DNA of 64,000 bases, from assembly GCF_000373565.1 (NCBI RefSeq), contig NZ_KB891808.1:109317-173316 (forward strand), in the 5' to 3' direction. The translations under genes were made by a program, and so were the position numbers. The notes under the pieces were generated by a model. The model saw only the letters and a program-made list of their open reading frames with translations. It made no database searches and had not been told where the DNA came from. Positions 9,139-16,227 of this stretch are shown here, in pieces (position 1 is the stretch's first letter; each line of letters begins with the position of its first letter). Source of the stretch: Streptomyces sp. HmicA12 (GTDB lineage Bacteria; Actinomycetota; Actinomycetes; Streptomycetales; Streptomycetaceae).

Positions 9139-9351
9139 GTGTTCAACATGTTCGAGGAGATCTTCGCGCCCGGCCGCAAGCACACCGACGACGAGCGCAA
9201 GCGCCTGGAGCTGACCCGCGTCGACCTGAACGACGGCGATCCCGGCCACGGCCCGATAGATCTCACCTCGGGCACGGTCGTCGTCCGCCTCCCCGCACAG
9301 CCGGGGCCGGACGAGGACGGCTCCGGCCCGGACGCCGGCGAGCTCAGCTGA
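9139..9351 (+). CDS. Small conserved actinobacterial protein (DUF6191-like)
   Basis: 70-residue soluble protein beginning VFNMFEEIFAPGRKHTDDER, with a conserved core of RLELTRVDLNDGDPGHGPIDL and an acidic Pro/Gly/Asp tail. The front half resembles a small actinobacterial family that I recall as DUF6191; function unknown. GTG 9139 follows GAGGGAG closely; ATG 9148 is an internal alternative. It converges on, and overlaps by 8 bases, the end of the sugar dehydrogenase gene on the other strand. Coding composition is normal. Confidence 0.65.
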   Translation: MFNMFEEIFAPGRKHTDDERKRLELTRVDLNDGDPGHGPIDLTSGTVVVRLPAQPGPDEDGSGPDAGELS

Positions 9352-10519
9352 CCTTCAGCTCCAGGATCCGGTCGTCCCCCTTCTCCGGCGTCCCCCGCGT
9401 GTCCGTCTCGCTCGTCACCAGCCACAGCTTGTCGCCACCCGCCGCGACCACGGTGCGCAGCCGGCCGTACTTCCCCTCCAGGAACGCCTGCGGATCGTGC
9501 GCCGCCTCGGTGCCGTCCAGCGGGACGCGCCACAGCCGCTCGCCCCTGAGGCCCGCCATCCAGATCGAGCCCTTCGCGTAGGCGATCCCGCTGGGCGAGG
9601 CGTCCCCGGTGCGCCACTGGGCGATCGGGTCGTGGTACTCGGAGCCGCCGCTCCTGCCTTCCGCGTCGGGCCAGCCGTAGTTGTCGCCCGCCACGATGTT
9701 GTTCAGCTCGTCCCAGGTGTCCTGGCCGAACTCCGAGGCCCACAGCCGCTTGTCCTCGTCCCAGGCCAGGCCCTGCACATTGCGGTGGCCGTAGGAGTAG
9801 ACCGGGGAGTCGCCGAACGGATTGCCCGGTGCCGGCTGCCCGTCCGGGGTCAGGCGCAGGATCTTGCCGCCGGGGGACTTCCTGTCCTGCGCCAGCTCGG
9901 TGTGGTACGTCTCGCCCGTGCCCACGTACAGCAGGTCGTCCGGGCCGAACGCGATCCTGCCGCCGTTGTGGTTCGTGCCCTTGGGGATGCCCTTGAACAC
10001 CGTGTCCGGCGCGCCCAGTTGTTCACCGGCCGGCTTCTTCTCGTCGTAGAGCATCCGCGCGATGCGGTTGTCCGACTCCGTCGTGAAGTACGCGTAGACC
10101 AGGTGGTCGGAGGCGTAGTCGGGGGAGAGCGCGATGCCGAGGAGGCCGCCCTCGCCGGCCGGGGCCACCCCGGGCACCGAGCCGAGCTCCGTCTTCTTCC
10201 CCGTCTCGGTGTCGACCCGGGTGATCGTCCCCTCGTCGCGGGACGAGACCAGCAGGCCGCCCTCGGACAGCGGGGCCAGACCCCACGGTGACTTGAGCCC
10301 CTCCGTCACCGTGCGCACGACGCTCACCGAGCCCTTCGCCGGTGGCACGGCGCCCGACTTCCCCGCCGGCCCGGAGGCGGTCGCGCCGGGCGTGCGCGAC
10401 GCGGGCGTCTTGGTGGCTTCGCTCGGCTGCCCGTCGCCGCCCGAGGAGCACCCGGTCGTGAGCAGGAGCGCGGCACAGGCGGCCACGGCCCACGCGGGCC
10501 GCACAGCTGGACGATGCAC
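9344..10519 (-). CDS. PQQ-dependent sugar dehydrogenase-like lipoprotein (GSDH family)
   Basis: 391 residues. The N-terminus is a lipoprotein signal: short basic region, hydrophobic core AVAACAALLLT and lipobox LTTGC. A Ser/Thr/Pro linker follows, then a six-bladed propeller typical of glucose/sorbosone dehydrogenases: SPWGLAPL, GEGGLLGIALSPDY, NHNGGRIAFGPD, GHRNVQGLAWD and ASEFGQDTWDELN. Family members oxidise sugars with PQQ at the outer face of the membrane. No PQQ synthesis genes are in the window. GTG 10519 was chosen because AAGGGA precedes it and it starts exactly at the signal peptide; upstream in-frame ATG codons at 10603 and 10564 lack this. Confidence 0.88.
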   Translation of the reverse strand: MHRPAVRPAWAVAACAALLLTTGCSSGGDGQPSEATKTPASRTPGATASGPAGKSGAVPPAKGSVSVVRTVTEGLKSPWGLAPLSEGGLLVSSRDEGTITRVDTETGKKTELGSVPGVAPAGEGGLLGIALSPDYASDHLVYAYFTTESDNRIARMLYDEKKPAGEQLGAPDTVFKGIPKGTNHNGGRIAFGPDDLLYVGTGETYHTELAQDRKSPGGKILRLTPDGQPAPGNPFGDSPVYSYGHRNVQGLAWDEDKRLWASEFGQDTWDELNNIVAGDNYGWPDAEGRSGGSEYHDPIAQWRTGDASPSGIAYAKGSIWMAGLRGERLWRVPLDGTEAAHDPQAFLEGKYGRLRTVVAAGGDKLWLVTSETDTRGTPEKGDDRILELKVS

Positions 10520-10636
10520 GATCAGGTCCCTTCGACGCGAGGTTCGCGAGGTTCTCCTGTTCATACACCGCCCGCCCCGCCCAGGTTCCCGATCTCCGCG
10601 CACGGATTCCGCGCGGTGCGCGAAGACTTCCCGCCG

Positions 10637-11638
10637 TCAGTCCCAGGACCCCTGCGCCGCCGGAAGCCCCGCTATCTCCGCCAGGTCGGCGTCCGTCAGC
10701 AGCAGTTCGGCCGCCGCCGCGTTCTCGGCCGCCCACCGCTCGTGCTTCGCACCCGGCACCGGAACCACGCTCGTCCCGCGCGCCAGGACCCAGGCGAGCG
10801 CCACCTGCGCCGGTGTCACGTCCGCGCCGTGTCGCGCCGCGACCCGCCGCAGACCCGCCACGACCGGCTGGTTCGCCGCCATCATCTCCGCGGTGAACCG
10901 CGGGTGCCGGGCCCGTACGTCGTCCGGCTCGAAGCCCTGCCCTGGGGTGAGCGTCCCCGTCAGGAAGCCGTTCCCCAGCGGCATCGCCGCCAGGAACCCG
11001 ACCCCGCGCGACGTGCACCACGGCAGCAGCGCCTCCAGCGCCTCGGGGGACCACACCGACAGCTCGGCCATCACCGAGCTCACCGGGAACACCTGCTGGA
11101 TCCGCTCCAGCTGCCGAATCGTTCCGGCGTGCAGCCCGCCCCGGCCGTCGCGGCGCGCGGCCCGGGCACCCACCGCGCACAGGCCGAGCGAGCGCACCTT
11201 GCCCGCGCCCACCAGCTCCGCCATCGCGCCCCAGGTCTCCTCGACGGGCACCTCGGGGTCGGCGCGGTGCAGCTGGTACAGGTCGATGACGTCCGTCTGC
11301 AGGCGTCGTAGCGACGCGTCGCACGCCCGCTTCACGTAACCGGGACGGCCGTTGGCCACGATGTGCTGCTCGCCGACGAGCAGCCCCACCTTCGTCGACA
11401 CGAACGCGTCCGCGCGCCGCTCCTTCAGGACCCGGCCCAGCAGCAGCTCATTGGTGAACGGGCCGTACATGTCCGCCGTGTCGAGCAGCGTGCTTCCCCG
11501 GTCCAACGCGGCGTGCACGGTGCGCAACGACTCCTCGCCGCGCTGCCGCGAGCCGGTGTACGCCCAGCTCATCGGCATGCAGCCGAGTCCGACCGCGCCC
11601 ACCTCGAGTGCCGCCGCGCCGATCGCCTTGCGCTTCAC
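10637..11638 (-). CDS. Aldo/keto reductase
   Basis: 333-residue TIM-barrel NADPH-dependent oxidoreductase. The catalytic tetrad is visible: Asp and Tyr in LLDTADMYG, Lys in FVSTKVG and His in DLYQLHRADP. The C-terminal cofactor loop VVPVPGAKHERWAAEN is also typical. The family reduces aldehydes and ketones; the natural substrate is unknown. One internal segment (GARAARRDGRGGLH) is unusually Arg/Gly-rich, where the family normally has SNF/SE-A before the helix, so cofactor or substrate contacts may differ. GTG 11638 follows an AGGGAGGG site. It is divergent from the hydroxyacid dehydrogenase, with a 95-bp shared promoter region. Confidence 0.88.
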   Translation of the reverse strand: MKRKAIGAAALEVGAVGLGCMPMSWAYTGSRQRGEESLRTVHAALDRGSTLLDTADMYGPFTNELLLGRVLKERRADAFVSTKVGLLVGEQHIVANGRPGYVKRACDASLRRLQTDVIDLYQLHRADPEVPVEETWGAMAELVGAGKVRSLGLCAVGARAARRDGRGGLHAGTIRQLERIQQVFPVSSVMAELSVWSPEALEALLPWCTSRGVGFLAAMPLGNGFLTGTLTPGQGFEPDDVRARHPRFTAEMMAANQPVVAGLRRVAARHGADVTPAQVALAWVLARGTSVVPVPGAKHERWAAENAAAAELLLTDADLAEIAGLPAAQGSWD

Positions 11639-11733
11639 GTGCCCGTGACCCTCCCTGGCCCTCCCCGGCCCTACGTACTGAGGCCCCCAACCTAACCTCT
11701 GCACGTCCGGGGCTCTGACATAGCCTCCTGACC

Positions 11734-12672
11734 ATGACTGGTGATGTATGGCTCCCGTTCCCCGCCGACGAGGTCCCCGGGCTTCCTGAAGGGCTCAACT
11801 ACCGCTTCTGGAACGGGGAACCCGACTACCCCGCCGACCCGGAGGACTGCGCTTACTACGTCGTCCCCTACATGAAGGGCGCCGAGGTCGCCGTGCGTCC
11901 CCTGCCGCGGATGACGTCCGTGCGCGCGGTCCAGACACTTTCGGCGGGCGTGGACCACGTACAGGGCGGTCTCAAGTACCTGCGCCCCGGCGTGCAGTTG
12001 TGCAACGCGCGCGGGGTGCACGACGCCAGCACCGCCGAGCTCGCGCTCACCCTGATCCTCGCCTCCCTGCGCGGCGTCCCCGACTTCGTGCGCGGCCAGG
12101 ACCGCGGCGAGTGGCGCTCCGGGTTCCGCCAGGCGCTCGCCGACAAGAACGTGCTCATCGTGGGGTACGGAGCCATCGGCGCCGCCATCGAGGACCGGCT
12201 CGTCCCCTTCGAGGTCGCGCGGGTGGCACGCGTCGCGCGCTCGGCCCGCACGACGGAGCGCGGCCCCGTGCACGCCCTCGCCGATCTTCCCGGTCTGCTG
12301 TCGGAGGCCGACGTCGTCATCGTCGTCACCCCGCTCACCGAGGACACCCGCGGCCTGGTCGGAGCCGACTTCCTCGCGCGGCTCAAGGACGGCGCGCTCC
12401 TCGTGAACGTCGGGCGCGGACCCGTCGTCGACACGAAGGCCCTCCTCGCGGAGCTGGAGAGCGGCCGGATCCTTGCGGCCCTGGACGTCACGGATCCCGA
12501 ACCGCTGCCCCGGGAGCACCCGTTGTGGCAGGCTCCGGGAGTGCTCATCTCTCCGCACGTCGGCGGACCCACCTCCGCCTTCCTGCCCCGCGCCAAGCGG
12601 CTGCTCGCCGCCCAGCTGAACCGGTTCGCGGCGGGGGAGGGGCTCGACAACGTCGTACTCACCGTCAGCTGA
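11734..12672 (+). CDS. D-2-hydroxyacid dehydrogenase family protein
   Basis: 312 residues with the NAD-binding Rossmann domain of formate/glycerate dehydrogenases: NVLIVGYGAIGAAIEDRL (glycine motif), then VNVGRGPVVDTKALLAELESG, ALDVTDPEPLPREHPLW and SPHVGG. Catalytic Arg (in VNVGRG), Glu (in DPEPLP) and His (in SPHVGG) are all present. The N-terminal catalytic half is shorter and more divergent than in phosphoglycerate dehydrogenase. It probably reduces a 2-ketoacid with NAD(P)H; the substrate is not predictable. ATG 11734 is the only reasonable start and gives a normal length. Confidence 0.87.
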   Translation: MTGDVWLPFPADEVPGLPEGLNYRFWNGEPDYPADPEDCAYYVVPYMKGAEVAVRPLPRMTSVRAVQTLSAGVDHVQGGLKYLRPGVQLCNARGVHDASTAELALTLILASLRGVPDFVRGQDRGEWRSGFRQALADKNVLIVGYGAIGAAIEDRLVPFEVARVARVARSARTTERGPVHALADLPGLLSEADVVIVVTPLTEDTRGLVGADFLARLKDGALLVNVGRGPVVDTKALLAELESGRILAALDVTDPEPLPREHPLWQAPGVLISPHVGGPTSAFLPRAKRLLAAQLNRFAAGEGLDNVVLTVS

Positions 12673-13125
12673 CACCAGTTGACCGGTGTCCCGGTGGTCC
12701 CACGGTCAACTTCCGTGCGGCCGCCCGCCGTTGGGCGCTGACGCTCCGCGCCCGTCCGGCTGCACCCTGTGCCGCCATCGTCGCTGGTCGTCACTGAGAG
12801 TAGAGGAACTATGTCCCTGAGTGACGAGACTGGTGTATCGTCCCGACTGGGGCAGCGCCGCTCGGCAACACGCGGCGCCGGGGAAGAGTGACGGACTGCG
12901 AGGGGGGCGACGGGCGATGCATGGCCTATGGGCGAACGATCCGACGCGGCGGGGCCGCCGACGGCTGGTCTGTCGGTCCTCACACACACCCATGCACGGG
13001 CGAAGTCCCGGCTGCCGCAGAAGTCATGCCTACCGGAGCGGGCCGCGCAGCGGCCGCCGGAGGCATCCGCACACCGGGCAGGGCAAGCGGGACACGGGGG
13101 CAGCCCGACGGACCGAGGCGGCCCG
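12673..13125 (+). other. 453-bp gap: stem-loop, small ORF, long leader of the GGDEF gene
   Basis: The first part holds a probable terminator: an 8-bp stem (agttgacc 12677-12684, ggtcaact 12704-12711) with smaller hairpins inside. A 26-codon ORF with a good ribosome site lies at 12811-12891 (separate entry). From 12900 to 13125 the frame of the following GGDEF gene is open, but codon third positions there are poorly GC-biased (many gca, cta, tca, caa), so I regard it as untranslated leader rather than coding. Confidence 0.5.
12811..12891 (+). CDS. Possible 26-residue leader ORF upstream of the GGDEF protein
   Basis: Begins MSLSDETGVSSRLGQ, ends RGAGEE, and is preceded by tagaggaact, a plausible ribosome site 4-8 bases before ATG. 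It is too short to score by composition and matches no family I know. It could be a regulatory uORF for the long leader of the downstream gene or chance. Recorded mainly because the leader is unusually long. Confidence 0.25.
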   Translation: MSLSDETGVSSRLGQRRSATRGAGEE

Positions 13126-15984
13126 GTGACTGTCAAGGCGGCGGCGACCGCCGCTCTGGGCACTCCATTGAGCGCCGGGGGACCGGTGCCCGCCCGCGCC
13201 CCTGAGCGCGGGAGCGGTGCGGGGCCGCAGCTGGTCCTCGTCGTGCTGTGCGCGGGATACGCCATCGGCTCCGTGCTCGGCTGGGGCTCCGACCGGATCG
13301 CCCTGTTCATGGGCGACTTCGGTCTCAGCGTGGCCGCCGCCACCGCCGCTGTCTCCAACTTCCTGTACGCGCGCAGACGGCGCAGCCGTTTTCGACCCGC
13401 CTGGCTGCTCTTCGCGTTCTCCTCCCTCATGGCGTCGCTGGGCAACGGCGTGTGGGGGTGGTACGAGGTCATCCTGCACGAGCCCGTGCCGAGCCCGAGC
13501 CTCGCCGACCTGTTCTTCCTCTGCTTCGCGCCGCCCGCCATCATCGGCCTGCTCGTCCTCGCCAAGAGGCCCATGACGAAGGCCGGCTGGATCTGCCTCG
13601 CGCTCGACGCCTGGCTGATCGCCGGCTCCCTGATCACGCTGTCCTGGAGCCTCGCCCTCGCGCACACCGCCGAGTTCGAGGGGCAGAGCGTCAGCAGAAC
13701 CGCGCTCTCGCTCGCCTACCCGCTGCTGGACATCGCGCTCGTCAGCATGGTCCTCGCCCTGCACTTCCGGCGCTCGCCCGGCAACCGCACGGCGGTGAAC
13801 ACCGCGATCGGCGCGCTCGCCCTCACCGTGCTGTGCGACGCCCTGTTCACGTCGCCGCTGCTGCACGCCACGTACCGCTCGGGGGAGATCCTCGACGCGG
13901 GCTGGTTCGCCGGTTCGCTGCTCATGGCGTACGCGCCGTGGGTGGGGGGCCGCGCCGCGGCGGCCCAGGAGGAGCATCCCGCGGGCACCGGCCTGCGCTA
14001 CCAGGTCAGCTACACCCGGCCCATCTCGGGTTCGCTGGCCGCGCTCACGCCGTATCTGGCCGCCGCCGTCTGCACGTTGGGGATCCTCTACAACGTCCTG
14101 AACGGCCACAGCGTCGACCGGATCGTCCTCTTCACGGCCTGCACGGTCGTCCTGGCCCTCGTCGTGCGCCAGGGCATCATGCTCCTCGACAACATCACGC
14201 TGACCCAGGAACTGGCCCAGAAGGAGAACCACTTCCGCTCCCTGGTGCAGGGATCGAGCGACGTCATCATGATCGCCGCGCCGAACGGGATCCTGAGGTA
14301 CGTCAGCCCGGCCGCCGCCGGGGTCTACGGACGCGACGCGGAAGAGCTCGTCGGGTCCGAACTCGCCTCGATCATCCACCCCGAGGACCTCGGGCGCGTG
14401 GTGCACGAAGTGCGCAGGTTCCTCGCCGCGAGCCAGGTGGAGGAGCCCACCACCCGTATCGAATGCCGCTTCCGGTCCGGCACCGGAGCCTGGTTGAACG
14501 TGGAGTCCACGATCAACCGCCACCACGGCGGCCTGATCCTCAACAGCAGAGACGTCACCGAACGGGTACGCCTCCAGGCGCAGTTGCAGCACAACGCCGA
14601 GCACGACCCGCTCACCGACCTGCCCAACCGGGCGCTGTTCACCAAGCGGGTCAGCCAGGCCCTGACCGGACGGCGGGCCACCGACCGGGGCACCGCCGTG
14701 CTCTTCATCGACCTCGACGGCTTCAAACAGGTCAACGACACGATCGGCCACCAGGCGGGCGACGAACTGCTCGTGCAGGCGGCAAGAAGGCTGGCCGACT
14801 CCGTACGTTCCGGAGACACCGCGGCTCGTCTCGGCGGTGACGAGTTCGCGGCACTGATCGTCGGCGACGGAGGCCGCGACCACACCGCCCGGGAGCAGCA
14901 CATCTACGAGCTGGCCGACCGTCTGAGGATCGCGCTGTCGCAGCCGTACTCGATCGACGGGAACGACAACGTGCGGGTGGCGGCCTCCATCGGCGTCGCC
15001 TTCGCCGAGCCCGACGTCACGGCCGGCGAGCTGCTGCGCAACGCCGACCTGGCGATGTACCGCGCCAAGGCGGCCGGCAAAGGGCGCGTAGAGCTGTACG
15101 CGCCACAGATGCAGGCCGACGTCGTACGGAAGGCGGAGCTGGCGACACGGCTGCGCACGGCGCTGCACGACGGCGAGTTCGCGCTGCTGCACCAGCCCGT
15201 CGTCTCGCTCGACGACGGCCGGATCACGGCGGTCGCCGCTCAGGCGAGATGGCGCTCGGCGCAGGGCATCCTGTTCACGCCCGCCGAGTTCCTGCGGGTG
15301 GCCGACGACAGCGAGCGCACCGCCGAGCTGGGGCGCTGGATGCTGGAGGAGGCCGTCGAGCAGGCCGCCGAGCGCGGGCACAGCGGACACGCGACGCCGG
15401 TCGCGGTGCGGATCACGGCCCGCAGACTGCTCGACCGCGCGATGCCGCTCGGCTCCATCGAGGCGCTGCTCACCCGGCACGGGCTGCCGTCCGGCGCGCT
15501 CGTCATCGAACTCGCCGACAGCGACCCGAGAGTGCCGCTGGACGAGCTGGAGCGGCGCCTGACAGCACTGCGGAGGCTGGGTGTCCGGATCGCGCTGGAC
15601 GGATTCGGCAGCGGCTATGCGGCCATCACGGCGCTGCGCCGCCTCCCCGTCGACGTACTGAAACTGGACAGGTCGCTCGTCGAGGGAGTCGTCGAGTCGG
15701 CGCGCCTGCACAAGATCACCAGCGGGCTGCTCAGAATCGCCGGCGATCTCGGGCTCACCTCGGTGGCCGACGGCGTGGACCTGCCCGAGCAGGTCGTCGC
15801 GCTGCGGGCGATGGGGTGCACGCACGGGCAGGGCATGGCGTTCTCCGGACCGCTCGACGAGTACCGGCTCAGGCGTGCCCTGGCCTCGGGGGAGTACCCC
15901 GTGCCCATGGGTCCCGCCGAACCGGTGTTCGCGGGTGCACCGGGCCTGCGCTCACATAATGAGACTCCCGTCCCACCCACTTGA
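13126..15984 (+). CDS. Membrane PAS-GGDEF-EAL protein; diguanylate cyclase with degenerate EAL
   Basis: 952 residues: 8-10 TM helices (about 30-320), a PAS domain (about 355-475: HFRSLVQGSSDVIMIA ... GLILNSRDVTERVRL), a GGDEF domain (about 485-650) and an EAL domain (about 670-935). The cyclase site RLGGDEFAAL is intact and preceded by RSGD, the RxxD inhibitory-site signature, so it probably makes cyclic di-GMP. The EAL domain has lost key metal ligands: the EAL signature reads QAR (15241-15249), DDFG reads DGFG, and the Asn strand reads VAVRITARRL. Phosphodiesterase activity is therefore unlikely. GTG 13126 was chosen on codon bias; the frame is open to 12928. Its stop overlaps the TTGACA of the ilvB promoter. 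Cyclic di-GMP controls development in Streptomyces. Confidence 0.87.
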   Translation: MTVKAAATAALGTPLSAGGPVPARAPERGSGAGPQLVLVVLCAGYAIGSVLGWGSDRIALFMGDFGLSVAAATAAVSNFLYARRRRSRFRPAWLLFAFSSLMASLGNGVWGWYEVILHEPVPSPSLADLFFLCFAPPAIIGLLVLAKRPMTKAGWICLALDAWLIAGSLITLSWSLALAHTAEFEGQSVSRTALSLAYPLLDIALVSMVLALHFRRSPGNRTAVNTAIGALALTVLCDALFTSPLLHATYRSGEILDAGWFAGSLLMAYAPWVGGRAAAAQEEHPAGTGLRYQVSYTRPISGSLAALTPYLAAAVCTLGILYNVLNGHSVDRIVLFTACTVVLALVVRQGIMLLDNITLTQELAQKENHFRSLVQGSSDVIMIAAPNGILRYVSPAAAGVYGRDAEELVGSELASIIHPEDLGRVVHEVRRFLAASQVEEPTTRIECRFRSGTGAWLNVESTINRHHGGLILNSRDVTERVRLQAQLQHNAEHDPLTDLPNRALFTKRVSQALTGRRATDRGTAVLFIDLDGFKQVNDTIGHQAGDELLVQAARRLADSVRSGDTAARLGGDEFAALIVGDGGRDHTAREQHIYELADRLRIALSQPYSIDGNDNVRVAASIGVAFAEPDVTAGELLRNADLAMYRAKAAGKGRVELYAPQMQADVVRKAELATRLRTALHDGEFALLHQPVVSLDDGRITAVAAQARWRSAQGILFTPAEFLRVADDSERTAELGRWMLEEAVEQAAERGHSGHATPVAVRITARRLLDRAMPLGSIEALLTRHGLPSGALVIELADSDPRVPLDELERRLTALRRLGVRIALDGFGSGYAAITALRRLPVDVLKLDRSLVEGVVESARLHKITSGLLRIAGDLGLTSVADGVDLPEQVVALRAMGCTHGQGMAFSGPLDEYRLRRALASGEYPVPMGPAEPVFAGAPGLRSHNETPVPPT

Positions 15985-16010
15985 CAGTGACTGTGCGCCG
16001 GGGGGAGGGT
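15981..16010 (+). promoter_or_regulatory. Probable ilvB operon promoter
   Basis: TTGACA at 15981-15986, an 18-bp spacer and GAGGGT at 16005-16010 (the conserved A2 and T6 of a Streptomyces -10). Transcription would then start close to the leader-peptide ATG at 16018. A second candidate -10, CATAAT at 15955-15960, lies upstream without a good -35. Confidence 0.5.
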
Positions 16011-16017
16011 CAGTGCC

Positions 16018-16059
16018 ATGCGCACCCGAATTCTCGTACTTGGAAAGCGCGTCGGCTGA
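16018..16059 (+). CDS. ilvB leader peptide (attenuation sensor)
   Basis: 13-residue peptide MRTRILVLGKRVG. The run Ile-Leu-Val-Leu uses codons att-ctc-gta-ctt, three of which are rare in this genome, and all three branched-chain amino acids are represented; a further Val follows. A GGAGGG ribosome site lies 8-12 bases upstream. Ribosome stalling here when charged Ile/Val/Leu tRNAs are scarce would alter folding of the hairpins downstream. Leader-peptide control of ilvB is known in Corynebacterium and predicted for other actinobacteria; this reading fits it well. Confidence 0.85.
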   Translation: MRTRILVLGKRVG

Positions 16060-16060
16060 A

Positions 16061-16147
16061 GCTGGGACGACCGGTAAGGACACCGGAAACCCAGCGACCG
16101 CACCCGGCGCGCTCCCCTCGCTTGCCTCACGGCACGAGGGGTTTTTT
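16061..16147 (+). promoter_or_regulatory. ilvB transcription attenuator
   Basis: A pause-type hairpin (gctggg 16061-16066 with cccagc 16090-16095; ccggt 16071-16075 with accgg 16082-16086) starts 2 bases after the leader stop. It is followed by an intrinsic terminator: cccctcg 16114-16120 plus tgcc 16123-16126 paired with ggca-cgagggg 16131-16141, then six T residues (16142-16147). T-run terminators are rare in this genome; the only other clear one in the window precedes cimA. agcgcg inside the leader ORF (16046-16051) can pair with cgcgct at 16108-16113, a possible alternative fold. Confidence 0.85.
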
Positions 16148-16227
16148 GTTGCACCGGCACAGGACGCACCCTCGCAAGACCCTGCACAACCCTCGCAAAA
16201 ACCCTCAGCATCGAGAAGAGAATGCCG

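Noticed and set aside
12916..13129. Arg/His-rich frame starting at ATG 12916
   Set aside because: Although GAGGGGGG precedes it, the protein is a low-complexity shadow of the leader and has no coding bias.
15985..16227. T-box or other riboswitch upstream of ilvB
   Set aside because: No T-box bulge (TGGN anticodon-acceptor pattern) or specifier loop is seen, while a leader ORF with Ile-Leu-Val-Leu and a terminator explain the region better.
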